Shown: piece after piece, positions 44,701 to 55,444 of the stretch
Position numbering within the stretch: the stretch's first letter is position 1
Layout of the letters: every line of letters begins with the position of its first letter
From: Calonectria ilicicola
Taxonomy: Eukaryota > Ascomycota > Sordariomycetes > Hypocreales > Nectriaceae
Direction: 5' to 3'
Length of the DNA stretch: 64,000 bases
NCBI GenBank assembly: GCA_020809705.1
Contig: CP085833.1
Span: 868,001-932,000 of the forward strand
Position numbers and translations under genes: made by a program
Notes under the pieces: generated by a model
What the model was told of the DNA's origin: nothing
Database searches by the model: none
What the model saw: the letters and a program-made list of their open reading frames with translations, nothing else

Positions 44701-45581
44701 AACTGGAACGAAGAGGCTATTGAGGGCCTATCTAGCGATCTTAGGGGGCCATGGAACGATCTCTTAGTTATTATAGAGCAACGCCAATCCCAAATCGAAC
44801 AGCTATTAGACGATATGATTGAAGGATCAGGGGACATCATAGGTAAAGTATCTACAAAACCCAACTTTGGATAATAAGTCGGGATAAATGCTGACCTCAT
44901 CTTAGCGGATCGTTTGGAGGAAGATATGCCAGAGATTTCCTGGCCACTAGTCTTAGCCTTCGATGCTCAAAAGGATATACTTTGGAGCAACATTGAAGAA
45001 GCACATGAAGAATTTGCAGCGGGCATGAGGTAAGGATCAAAGGACAGGCGTTTTTCCAGTTTGAACACGAGGATTGATTGAGATAGGACACTTCGTACGG
45101 ATGCCATATCAGGCATCCAAACGTCTTTAATCGGTCAAGCAATGCGGCCTGCTTACAGATCTTGCAACTCAGAAGGCGGTAAGTGTCTGGTTCCCAAGAT
45201 CAATTATTCTATCCAAAAACCAATCGTATGGCTTTTATATGATGGATGTGTCACCGACTGACACTTTACCCTATAGGACGAGGAAGTGATGCTCGCAGAA
45301 AGGCTATAATCAATCGCATGCTCAACAACGAGGAGCTGTTTAGAGACTTGATGAAAGATTTCAAAAACAACTTCCGAGAACTTGCAGAAAAACTGCAGGA
45401 AAAGGCTCAGGTTGCCGCCGCCAATTTCTTGGATTCCATTGACATGACCCTGGGTATCATTCTTAGTGAGAATGTTGCGCTTGAAAGCGAACAAGATCCA
45501 GAATTTCGAAGCCGGATCGGGGACGCTGTTAGACGAGGAAATGGGGAAATTGAAAGAATCAAGGCTATAATTAGCACCTGA
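41701..45581 (+). CDS. Dynamin-type large GTPase, SLIP-GC-like (about 994 aa, 15 exons)
   Basis: Exons: 41701-42454, 42518-42570, 42625-43076, 43135-43190, 43247-43428, 43490-43695, 43752-43781, 43839-44217, 44282-44360, 44455-44513, 44568-44577, 44639-44842, 44906-45029, 45087-45178, 45277-45581. Every junction is GT-AG with matching phase, giving 2985 bases. About 240 residues of Ser/Pro-rich disordered N-terminus come first. The G1 loop GDSGVGKSS spans the first splice (about 247-255). G3 is DLPG (about 436-439), split by an intron, and G4 is TRSD (496-499). A long helical stalk-like region follows, and WHHATYSAFC is formed over a 10 nt micro-exon. The C-terminus is helical. It resembles the fungal nuclear GTPase SLIP-GC-like group; cellular role in fungi is unknown. 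The acceptor at 44638 (GAG) is the least usual site. Confidence 0.85.
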
Positions 45582-46419
45582 ATAGTTGGCGGTACCGGCT
45601 GGTAAGCGAGAAGACTGAGACGAGAGCCTTATGGCTGACATAGCTGCTCTTTGATGAATAACGCACTGCTTGACATTTGATTCTCCTCGTTTTGTTCACA
45701 TCTTCCCATTGCATCTCAGCATCACACCTTGCAATTATCTTTCACAGTTCTTGATTTCTACCTCAAAGCTTCACAAGATGTCTCTAAAATGTAAATTAAG
45801 TAGACCCACTCCAGATATGTTGGCTTGCTCGATCCGCGTCGTTCTCATCGTCCGGAGCACGAGCTAGGAGACAGACTATGTTCCGATTGCAAGAGACCAG
45901 TAGCACCCGAGCGTTGTGGGTGTCTGTTTTGTCTTCTCTCATCGTCGTTGACGAAATAATCTTCGCGTCCTCTTGCGTGAGCGCCAACGCTTACCGAGGC
46001 CGCCCTTTGATCGTTCCTTTGGCCATGTAAGGAGAATGCTGATCTCGTTGTGCTTGCCAATCGGGGATGTCATAAGGCCTCAAACATCTCCGGGCCCTCT
46101 GCCACCATGGCAATGGTGTGCCACGCGTTGTCGAAAGGCTGTTTCTGGTCGTGCACAGGAACTTGTTAAGTAGGCAGAGGAGGAACAGAGCAGTACTCTG
46201 GTAATCACCATCGCTGTAGTGTAGGCCCGTCCCTCCGGCCCGGGCTTGAAGGCATTTTCGGTTTCATTAGGGAAGGACAGAACATGGACAGGGCCGAAGT
46301 CTAATAAACAATGTATTCTGCTAACGCTTTTTGATCCTAGCCGTTTCTATACTGCTGGGTTTCCCCCTTAGTCTCCACGTTCACTCGTAGTAAATTGAGC
46401 CCTTGTACTCCGAATTGTT
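45582..46419. other. Intergenic with one cysteine-rich frame
   Basis: The 3' flank of the GTPase and of the convergent chorismate synthase gene. The only coding-like signal is the short cysteine-rich frame listed separately (45779-45959). Confidence 0.5.
45779..45959 (+). pseudogene. Possible frameshifted small gene with a Cys-rich zinc-like motif
   Basis: An ATG at 45779 opens a frame ending in PTPDMLA. About one base shifted, a second frame reads LDPRRSHRPEHELGD and then a CSDCKRP ... CGCLFC motif (CxxC, CxCxxC) before a stop at 45957. Joined, they would look like one small zinc-knuckle protein, but no intron of normal size can join them. This is either a frameshifted relic or chance. Family not recognised. 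Confidence 0.25.
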
Positions 46420-47767
46420 CTACCTTCCAGCTGCGGCAATCTTCACGCCCAACTGCCTCGCGTGCTGAGCCATGAGGGCGTCAGCAATAGTCAAAGCGGC
46501 CATGGCCTCGACGATAGGAACCGCGCGAGGAGCGACATTAGGGTCGTGACGGCCCTTGGCGGTCAGGACGCCCTCGCCCGAAGCGTCGTAGCGAGCAGTA
46601 GTCTGGTCCTGGGAGATTGTGGCGGGGGGCTTGAAGGCAATGCGGAAGAAGATGGGCATGCCGTTGGAGATGCCACCCTGGATACCGCCGGAGTGGTTGG
46701 TCTTGGTCTGCAGGCGGGAGGGAGGAATGCCAGCGCCAGCGCTCGGCGTCGCATCGCCGGCGGTAGAAACGAAGGGGTCGTTGTGGCGGGATCCGCGCAT
46801 CTCGGCGCCGCGGAATCCAGAGCCAATCTCAAAGCCCTTGGTAGCGGGAATAGACATCATAGCGTGGGCGAGGAGAGCCTCAAGCTTGTCAAAGCACGGC
46901 TCGCCGAGGCCGGAGGGGCACCCGCGAATAATACAGGTAATGGTACCACCAGTAGAGTCGTGCTGATCGCGGAGCTCGGCAATCTTATCCTCCATACGCC
47001 TCGAGACGGCATCATCAGGGCAGCGCACGGGAAGGAACTCATCTACCTTCTCGCGGGTTAGGGTGTCGACAAGCTCGAGGAACTTAGGGTTGCTGCTAAG
47101 GGAGTCGATATCGTCGCCATCAGTTGTAGGCCTGTCCTCAAAGAGCTTAATGTTGCCAACTGATGAAACAAAGGCAACGATCTCGACGCCGTAGGCCTCG
47201 CGCAGCCACTTCTCGGCAACAGCGCCGGCGGCGACGCGGGCAATAGTTTCACGAGCGCTGCTCCGGCCGCCACCAGAGGAGGCCTTTGTACCATACTTCT
47301 CAAGGTAAGTCCAGTCGGCGTGGGAGGGGCGTGGGTAGAGGTCGATAGTCTTGGAGCCGTAGTCGTGAGGGCGTTGATCTTCGTTAGGGACGGTCAGGAG
47401 TATGGGTGTGCCCAATCTGCGAGCCTAGGGTATTAGCATTGTGGCAAATATCATGACTTCCTGTAGGGTGGTCATACGTGCGCCCAAACTCGCATCCAGA
47501 TCCAATAGTCACGCGGTCCTTCTCGTTGCGCGGGGTGGTGATGGCCGACTGGCCCGGGCGCCGGCGGTTGAGCTGGGGCTGGATGTCGGCTTCGGTGAGG
47601 GACAGGCCTGGCGGGCAGTTCTCAATGATACAGGAGACGGTCTTGCCGTGGGACTCGCCCGCGCTGTGACGATGGAGGTCAGTCTGTTGTTGTCTTGCGT
47701 TCCTGCGGGTTTAGTGGAGGGAAAGGACTCACGTCGTCACGCGAAAGTAGTTGCCGAATGTCGACAT
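46420..47767 (-). CDS. ARO2: Chorismate synthase (about 405 aa, three exons)
   Basis: Exons are 47733-47767, 47478-47663 and 46420-47416 with introns of 69 and 61 nt; 1218 coding bases. The enzyme makes chorismate from EPSP, the last step of the shikimate pathway before aromatic amino acids, with reduced FMN. The N-terminus [19 protein letters not shown] is completed by the first splice. Family signatures are [34 protein letters not shown] (usual GGRSSARET), [20 protein letters not shown] and [18 protein letters not shown]. The length matches single-domain fungal enzymes. Fungal enzymes of this type also carry the NADPH-dependent flavin reductase activity. Cytosolic housekeeping gene; nothing odd is seen in it. 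Confidence 0.97.
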
Positions 47768-48146
47768 GGTGTATTTATCTGTTCTGTACGTTCACTGGGT
47801 GAATTGATTGACGTATGGAGAGAGAGAGGTTGGAGGGGGGGGAATGTAGCGATGTCGCAAAGATATTTTTCTTTAGCGGTGACTAATCGCGGGGTGGTGT
47901 TGTTACAACCTAACGTCCGTGCCGACCCACCCTTTTGCGCAGCCCCTCTTTCTACGCAGAAGAAAAATTAGAGTTTGTATAATAAAAAACAGAAAATAAA
48001 GTGAATATAAATAATTTTATAATATAATATAATATAAAAGTATAACCCAATATATATTTTAATAATTTTTTAAAAATTCAAAATTTATCAACAACACAAT
48101 ATTAGTCATTCTAGAAGCCCGAGAGCAAAGCAATATATCTATCATG
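47768..48146. other. Short intergenic with AT-rich tract
   Basis: The ARO2 promoter lies on the left. From about 47970 to 48105 the sequence is almost only A and T, with TAATATA repeats, next to the 3' end of the AAA ATPase gene. It may be an AT-rich 3' UTR or a small RIP-affected tract. Confidence 0.5.
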
Positions 48147-50776
48147 TTATAGAGTATAATTTGACAGTGCATTTCGGTATTCTGCAGTCGAAATTCTCCC
48201 TTCATTCTCTTGCTTTTTCGCTATAGCCATAAGCGCTCGTAGCCTGTTTTTGGAAAGCATAGATAGCCGCTCCATGCCAATCTTCTTGTCAGGTTCTTTC
48301 AGACCCAGAAGGTGGGCCGTCTTGACCAGATTCTTGATCTCCCGTCCGTTGAGCTCGTGCTTGGCCAGCTCATCCAGATCCTCGCTGCTGACGGAGAACT
48401 TTTCTGCTCCAGTCATTTTGATAAAGTTGTGCCAGACCTGACGGCGTGCTGTGATGGTTAGGTCGGCGTATTCTAGGAACAGGTCAACACGCGACTGGAT
48501 TGCATGGTCCAGGCTGGCCGTGCGGTTAGTCGTCATGAAGCAAATGCCTTGGTAGTACTCAAGTTTGGTGAGAAAAACTGTAGTCCAAAAGAAAACACCC
48601 AGTTAGAAAATGTTGAACTAAAGTATTTGGGGACTGCAAAGGATTGAGTCGCTTACTTGCAACAAGCTCGTTTCGAATCAAATCAGAGTCAGATCTAGCG
48701 CTAAGAAAGACATCTGCTTCATCTAAGAGCAGCATGGCATTCCAAAGTTTGCAGAGATCAAGGGACTGCTCAAGCTCACGCTCTACATCTATCGGTCGGC
48801 TTCCTAGGGTTGCGGCACTAACATTGTAAAGAGGGACGCGGGCACGTTCGGCAACTAGAAAAGGTCAATTGAGCGAGAGTCAAACATTTCAAACACTGGG
48901 TAATAGTACCTGCTTCCGCGGTATACGTTTTCCCGACACCAGGAGGACCGAACATGAGGATAATGATACCTCGGCCTGTGGGTGGAATTGTCAATATGAG
49001 ATAACCAGGACTCAAGCCTATGCTAATAAGACTTTACGTACCCTTGTCTTCGACAAAATCATCAAAAGTGTCTTTTGCCAGTGCTTTGTTTTCGACAAAG
49101 GCCCATGCAAGATCCTTTTCGTTTCCAGGAAGGATCAGATTCTCAAACGCATCATCGTTCCACACAACAGGAGACAAATCGTTGACGCGGAATCGGGCTA
49201 CGATTAGCAAGTTAGTGGATGAATCTCATCATCGTTATTCTGGAAGGGCACGCACCCCATAGTTTCGTCTTTAAATCCATTCCAATCACCCAAGGGTTTG
49301 CGAGTAAGCATTGCTCATCAGTAAGAGCGTCGAGAACCTCATGACGATCCATAGCCTTTGCCGACGAGCTTGTGACGGCCATTTCTGGTCCATCTTCGGC
49401 CCTCTGGGCACGGAAGTAACCCCCATTTACTACGGGAGGAGCAGGAGGGTAGCGTGATCCGGGGGTTGGCATGTCATATGCATTCCTAAAATGTGGAGAA
49501 GGAGTACGATCGCCTCTCCAAACCGGCGTGGAGCTACGCCTGTAGATTGGGGAGGGACTTCGGGACCTTCTTCCGTCATTGTATCGTAAAACCTCAACTT
49601 CGTTGCGTGGCGGTCCTGGAGAAATGGGGCGTCTTCTCGGGACCGGTTGTGAGGCTGGATAGAAGCCATGCGGAGGGGGCGGCCTTGAACGCTCAGGAAG
49701 ACGCCTATAGTCCTCATCTTCACTGTTGTTTCCCTCTCCATAACCGCCCTTAGCAGGCTTCTTTTCGGGTTCTAGAGGCCCGAGAGTCGGCCGCTGCCGT
49801 TTCCAGGAATGATAGTAGGCATAGGTATCAACAATGACTCTTCCGGACACCTTTGTACGAGTTAGCTATTCGAAGACTTGAATGAAGAAATAAAACATAC
49901 CGGTCGCTCCTCTCCAGACGAATTCATTACGATCTCAACACCATTGCAGTTACGGAAATGGTAGCCGCGCAAACTTTCAAATAGTCGGCCTCGCTTGATA
50001 ATCCGCTCCCTAATTTCCCCAGAGGAGTCATCGAAGTTGAGTGGATAGACGGATAGTGAGCTGATGTGCTGCTTTCCAGAAAAGTACTTGATTATGACGC
50101 TGGTGCCAGTGTATCCACAGCGTTCACCGTTCCAGTCGACGTACTCGAGATGAATCACCCAAGAATGATCTTCCTTTGGTCTACCTCTGGGCTCAATCTT
50201 TTCATACCTGGCTACTCGGCAGATGGCTTCGACACCGTAGAATGTGGTCTTGACAAGTTCACCAGGTGGGAAGATTTGCCATATATCGTTGAACAAAATT
50301 GTTCCCGTGTCCTTTGTGATTGCGAGGGCTTTGACTGAAGATGCAAGAATGGGGCTGAGGAAAGCCAGAAGCTGCTCGAGAGACTTTTTAGCTTCGGGTT
50401 CCTGGCTTGAGTCGTGGGCCAGCTGCTGTAGACGGGTCCATCGATGCACAAGTGGTTTGAACGGGCTCGTGAAGGTCCACTCTTCCAGTTCTGGGTCAAA
50501 GTTGTGGTAAGCTTCAAGTGCCAGTAGAATGTGGGCCCTCATCGCAGCGTTTTGGATCGTGAAAGAATCGGTCCTCCATTCACGGCCCCTGGTGAAGACG
50601 TGTCGATGGATGATGGGGTCGTTGGCAGTGCTGCGCCTGAGTTCCGCAGCCTCGGCCTCGAGATCCTTGAACCTCGACCATCTTTCAGCCTGTCTATACA
50701 GATTTGTTACGACACCATCATCATCATCGACTGGTGTCGGGTTCCAACTCGAGATGGGGCTCTGGGGGCGAGACAT
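48147..50776 (-). CDS. AAA+ ATPase of the fungal DUF7025 group (about 773 aa, six exons)
   Basis: Exons are 49901-50776, 49256-49850, 49042-49197, 48910-48975, 48657-48854 and 48147-48577; phases agree and give 2322 bases. The N-terminal half (about 130-290) has the DUF7025-like beta domain (GTILFNDIWQIFPPGELVKT; WVIHLEYVDWNG). An Arg/Ser/Pro-rich disordered segment follows (330-460). The AAA domain starts with the VVWNDDAFENLILP segment and has Walker A GPPGVGKT at about 552-559. Walker B is LLLDEADVF near 606-614, sensor MTTNR follows, and HAIQSRVDLFLEY holds the arginine-finger region. It is probably a hexameric remodelling ATPase of unknown target. Such genes are numerous in filamentous ascomycetes. 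It is convergent with nothing; it follows ARO2 on the same strand. Confidence 0.9.
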
Positions 50777-52802
50777 GGCGTTGTGTTACCAAGGTCTAGC
50801 GAAGGCAAGACAAAGCGAATCGAGAAGCAGGCGAGCAAAATGGCGAAAGATATTTTATGTACTCGTTGCCTTTTATCCCACTCCCGTCTTTGGGCACAGC
50901 CGCTCTGTGGTGTGGAAGAGGTAGTCAGCCTTCCACCGTTGTCGTGCAGATGCGATTGATACGAAAGCCAATTGCAGCTGGTTTAAGGTGCACTTTGTCC
51001 ACTTAGCTCGTGGCTGTGCTGCTGTAGCCTGCGGGGGCTGACAGAGGTCTCTGGTCGGGACCCACACAATGCAGATGCAGGTGCGTGCTAACTATGCCTC
51101 AACACCATACCATACCTTATAGTTATGTTACGATGGTCGAGATATTCTTATAGATTCAAAACAGCGCTTATTAAAGCCCGCAGAATTGACCTTATTAACA
51201 GATGCGAAGTGTTGGCTAAGATTTATCACTAGATAGTGAATGATTTTGACTCTCAATAAAGCATCTTGTCATTGAATTTCTTCTGCTGATATAGTCCCTA
51301 ATGACGGGCCGAATCTAGAATCAAGTCGAGTCTTTGTGGATACTTATGAAAAAGGTTGAGTATTTGCGCTCGGGAAGTTTGCAGGGAGAAAATTGATGTA
51401 CTAGTTGTGAGCACTGCTTTGATGGAACTCTACGTCACGGTCAGCTGTGTATTGAAGCAGCTGAGGAACGCCTGAGCTCACTACAGGAGGCGAATATACT
51501 GACAGAAAATACCAGCCATCTACTTACGAGCCTCTTACACACGCTCGACGTGACAAACCTGGAATGGGAAGAGTTCAAGTCTAGGCAAGCGTCTTTGTTC
51601 GAGGGTGTCACGAGCCGCTCGAATATCACGCTGCTCAATATGGACATCAATTTTGGAAATATAAGAAAAGCCCAGACTAAGTTGGAAAAGTTAATGAATA
51701 GAACCCAAGAGTTCAGAGAGCTGGTACGTTTTCTTTGGAGACAAAGGCTATTTCTCACATTCTGAACGACTTGCCAACCTATTGCAGCTACAACTTCAAT
51801 TGGAAGTGGGAAACGCCAAATCGACCAGCTTGCAACAAACCAATATCAACTATGTATTTCATCCGTATTATTCATGCAGGCTATTATATCATAATAGTCA
51901 CGAACAGATTCAAATGATCTCATCGCCTTCATTAGCGTCATCCGTGATCCAATTCGGTGTCTTTCCTTGGAAATCCGGATTTTTACCATGGATCGTGACC
52001 ACGTTAGTCTTATGGGTGCTGACCTGGTCAATGCAACCAATGGTATCATTGTATCAGAAATGTCTTAGCGCAAGGGAGAAGGAGAATCACATACCCTTGG
52101 CATCCAGCGAATCCTCTCGAGGAATGAATTTCCGGTCTGTGCGTACTACCCTTCCAATCAATAGCTATCAACGTCGTCGATACACAAGACAGTAAACGGA
52201 TGAAGATGAAAGCTCAAAGCAGGTAAAATTAGATGATGGCGTATTAATAGATTTAATGTTCAAAGAATCACTCAGCAATGTGCCTAGGACTTTCAGATCC
52301 TCAAGTCTCAACTCTCTTGCATCATCTCGTACATATCCCGATTGGCTACCAGCACGTTTATCTTCAGATATTTTTAAATCGTACACCTCGCCATTCGTCT
52401 GTGCGCTGGAGTCTTTTGCTGGTCGAAAGGTGGTCAGCATGACCCCATTTCGACTTGCAAGGCTTTAGTCAAATGCCAAGACTCGATTAACTATGCGCCA
52501 TTGCAGCCACCACGGTCATTTGACCAACCAACAAAGCAGCAAAAAGCCAATCTACAAAATATGGTCAAGCTAAATTTAATAGTCTCCATTGCACAGCCCA
52601 AGACCCAAGGGTAAGGTGCGCATGATTGGTAGGATGTCTAAACCCCCTTTCAGCTTTTTCAGCCATCTCTTGGGCCTACTAACCGCGAGCGATTAAGCGT
52701 CAGGCGAAATGATCAGATTAATACCAGTCATGCGCCCAAATTCATGAACAAACCTCGGGGTTCTCCCATCTCTACTTTTCTATCGGAATCGCCGGGTTCG
52801 AA
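50777..52802. other. Intergenic with a probable gene remnant
   Basis: Left: AAA ATPase promoter. Middle: coding-like fragment 51405-52068 (listed). Right: promoter of the orphan membrane protein, beginning after about 52450. Confidence 0.5.
51405..52068 (+). pseudogene. Probable gene fragment of unknown family (three exon-like pieces)
   Basis: Three pieces with correct splice phase run 51405-51723, 51788-51853 and 51898-52068, ending in a stop. Sequence looks protein-like: it starts CEHCFDGTLRHGQLC, then a Glu/Leu/Ser-rich helix (AEERLSSLQEANI, KAQTKLEKLMNRTQEF), then DRDHVSLMGADLVNATNG. No upstream start exon could be joined in phase; a possible earlier piece (about 51300-51356, PNDGPNLESSRVFVDTYEK) does not fit. 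The second intron would be only 44 nt. It may be the 3' part of a truncated gene or a gene with an unrecognised first exon. Confidence 0.35.
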
Positions 52803-54866
52803 ATGGACGGACACAGATGGTATGCAAAATACATAGCGGAACTTGCAACAACATCCGCATACGAGACGGGACACCAACCATGGTTCTCGCTCTACAACTC
52901 ACCCGTGGTAGGCAAGCTTGTTATCGCTGACGCTGCCATTGCATCTGTGTTCCTCGCTGCCATTACGCTCTGCATCAGCCTCGTACTCCCACTGCTTCTC
53001 TGCCGATTACCGCGCGCGGCTGCCATTATATGGTGCGCACTTCGAGATGATCCCCCGGCATCCTCTGACAGGCCCGATACCTCGAAAAAGCCTGGATCAT
53101 GGCATCTACCAATCATGCTGGCTAATAGCGGCATGTTCTTGAGCGACGCGATGGGGTCACTGTTTGGTGCCGCACGCCATTTTCGCCAATTCGAAGTCGC
53201 AAGAGCCGTAATGTATTTAACGTTTACAGCATTTTGCATCGTCTCTGCTCTTATCGGCCCTCTCATGGCACTATTAGTGTCAAGAGGCGTCGTACATGGC
53301 TTTGCCGGCGCTGAATCCGGACCGTGTCTAGGTCAGCTTAACTTCACTGTCAACGCGACCAACTATGTGGCCAGAGGTCTCGACCACCACATGCGATCCT
53401 ACGAGCTTCTTCCATGGATGGCTAGATTTAATTACTCTTGGCAGGATAACAACACTGACTACGATGTCGGAAAGTCCGTCGTGGAACCGACGTCAAAAGT
53501 ACTGTATGAATCCATCGATGAATGTCTGCTAAAGGATGATGTGCTGTGCAATTCTCGCTTCCCACGGACGCACAAGGTGTCCGTCGAGCTCTCCCCTTCC
53601 CAACTGGGCCTTTGGTACGACGAGACATGGAGCCTTCAGTTTAACGGATTCTGCCTGCGCCTCAACTCGACGTCAATTGCAGGCAGATATAATTCAAGAA
53701 CTAATGTATTTGCACTTGATCTTGCACAAGGGTCTCGAAGGACCAACAATAGCGCATGTTCGTATACAGGTTCCTGGTACTTAGGTCAGAACGACAGACA
53801 ACGATTCGATCGCCGCAAGAATATCATCACAGACAGCTACTTCGTCAACGATGACTCAGAGAGAGGCTACCCATGCTATAAATGGCGCGACTCACTTCGT
53901 GCCTTGGATGTCGATTCAATGACTGTCATCACCGCACTCCCCCCGCGCGACGAAATCAACCAGAGCGAAGACGATGAACTCTACCTGCCCCCTCTTTCCG
54001 ACTCTCAGTTCCAATACTCATCAAGCCAACTGGCTCATATTTTGTGCTGGGAAGAACTCTACGTCAAGACCGCCACTGGTTCCTTCAAGACCAGCGCCAG
54101 TTGGGCAAACCGAAGTGCTGCAATTGAGGCGCACAATTTGCCAATAGGGCTGAATGCGCTCCTGCAATTTGCCAGCACCGAGTTTTTGGTCAAGCCGGCA
54201 CGTTACCTTCGTGGGTCCTCCTCGCTTCTCCAGAGCGTAGCAGAGACGCCTGCCGGGGAGTTTAACCCAGCAAACGCGCCTCCAGTCCCTTTTGGCGCCG
54301 AAGTCCATCGCTGGGCTCACATAGGTACTTTGGACATTGCAAGCAAGGGGGTGCGATCCGCTACAGGCTTTTATGGCCGCGGGAACAAGACCGCTCTGGA
54401 GGAAGCCCAAGTCGAGGGCGCTGTGAGCGAAGCGGTGCTTGACTTATGCAGCAGTGTTCGTAGGATGAGCGAGGGGGCAATCGCATTGCCACTAGAAACC
54501 CTTGTGGGCTTGGCCGTCCTTTTAGCAATTGCCCTATTCTGGTGGTTGTTGGAACGAGTTGGAGTTGCTTTAGCAAGCTGGGGAATTGAGGGGCCTTGGG
54601 GCGCTGTTCGTGCATTCTTAATGCTTCCCGCGTCAACACCGACCAGTCTTGCAGTATCCGCGGAAATGGCGGAGCGGCTAGTTAAATCTCCAGGAAATGA
54701 CACGGCCGCGGATGTCGTAGGTACTGCAAGTGGGCAGCCTTATATCAAGTCGATTGGATTGAGTGGTGGCCCGAGTCTAACTGGCGCTGCGAACGGACAT
54801 TGGATTCTGCATTGGGGCTTCTCTGGATTACACCCAGCGAAGAAGCAGCACATCAAACTTCAATAG
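52803..54866 (+). CDS. Uncharacterised integral membrane protein with large glycosylatable loop (687 aa)
   Basis: A single-exon gene, family not recognised. About residues 40-75 (VIADAAIASVFLAAITLCIS...) and 135-165 (AVMYLTFTAFCIVSALIGP...) form N-terminal membrane segments. A large loop of about 350 residues follows with several N-glycosylation sequons (NFT, NYS, NNT, NST, NNS, NRS, NKT) and conserved-looking cysteines, so it is probably extracellular. One or two membrane segments follow near residues 560-590 (LPLETLVGLAVLLAIALFWWLLE), then a cytosolic tail of about 100 residues. The topology resembles fungal orphan surface proteins. A sensor or transport-accessory role is possible, not shown. 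The absence of introns in a 2 kb gene is unusual for this window. Confidence 0.8.
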   Translation: MDGHRWYAKYIAELATTSAYETGHQPWFSLYNSPVVGKLVIADAAIASVFLAAITLCISLVLPLLLCRLPRAAAIIWCALRDDPPASSDRPDTSKKPGSWHLPIMLANSGMFLSDAMGSLFGAARHFRQFEVARAVMYLTFTAFCIVSALIGPLMALLVSRGVVHGFAGAESGPCLGQLNFTVNATNYVARGLDHHMRSYELLPWMARFNYSWQDNNTDYDVGKSVVEPTSKVLYESIDECLLKDDVLCNSRFPRTHKVSVELSPSQLGLWYDETWSLQFNGFCLRLNSTSIAGRYNSRTNVFALDLAQGSRRTNNSACSYTGSWYLGQNDRQRFDRRKNIITDSYFVNDDSERGYPCYKWRDSLRALDVDSMTVITALPPRDEINQSEDDELYLPPLSDSQFQYSSSQLAHILCWEELYVKTATGSFKTSASWANRSAAIEAHNLPIGLNALLQFASTEFLVKPARYLRGSSSLLQSVAETPAGEFNPANAPPVPFGAEVHRWAHIGTLDIASKGVRSATGFYGRGNKTALEEAQVEGAVSEAVLDLCSSVRRMSEGAIALPLETLVGLAVLLAIALFWWLLERVGVALASWGIEGPWGAVRAFLMLPASTPTSLAVSAEMAERLVKSPGNDTAADVVGTASGQPYIKSIGLSGGPSLTGAANGHWILHWGFSGLHPAKKQHIKLQ

Positions 54867-55444
54867 ACTAATAGGCTAGTGCCCACAATTCACGTAATTA
54901 AATTCAATCAAGCGAATATTACCGTAGTTTAAGAAGCGCAGCCATCAAGGCGAACAGAAGAGGGTTTTTTTTCTGAAATGTCCACGACGGCAAGAAGTTG
55001 TAGGAATGGCCGCCAGCATCAACCAACTTAACTGTAAGACGTGATCTCAATCACTGCGAAAAAGAAAAATGCCCACCACAAAAGTATTTCTAGGCATAAT
55101 GTATGTTTAATAATGTCGAAACGGCGCAGACCAATGCGTTGGACAGCGTTGGGACTGAGGCTCAGACGAGAAAAGCACGCATCAACGGGACGATATCTAT
55201 TCAGTAGACCAAGACTAAAATTTTATTGCTTATTTCAAGATACGGTAACTCGGTTAACCAAGGTTCTACTCTCCGTCAAACTAGCAAAATTAATCTCCAC
55301 GTATGCTGTCTACTTGCTCACCTATTTTAACACCTGCCAGTGCAAATCCATTCATTACCTTAACACACCAACTTTCATCATGGCGTGGAACTATACCAAC
55401 CAATTTTGCTTTATTTTTACCTTTGTATCACACCGCATAGCATT
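54867..55444. other. Intergenic, convergent gene ends
   Basis: Lies between the orphan membrane protein and ENA-type ATPase genes. A plus-strand frame at 55041-55448 overlaps the likely 3' UTR and lacks coding character. Confidence 0.5.

Noticed and set aside
46462..47061. Plus-strand frame of 199 codons
   Set aside because: It is antisense to ARO2, whose protein signatures are certain.
48000..48105. AT-rich tract as a possible origin or centromere-type element
   Set aside because: Only about 100 bp and flanked by housekeeping genes; nothing beyond base composition supports it.
52785..52805. GGGTTCGAAAT box before the orphan membrane protein start
   Set aside because: Again only the B-box word; the upstream 70 bases do not fold as a tRNA.
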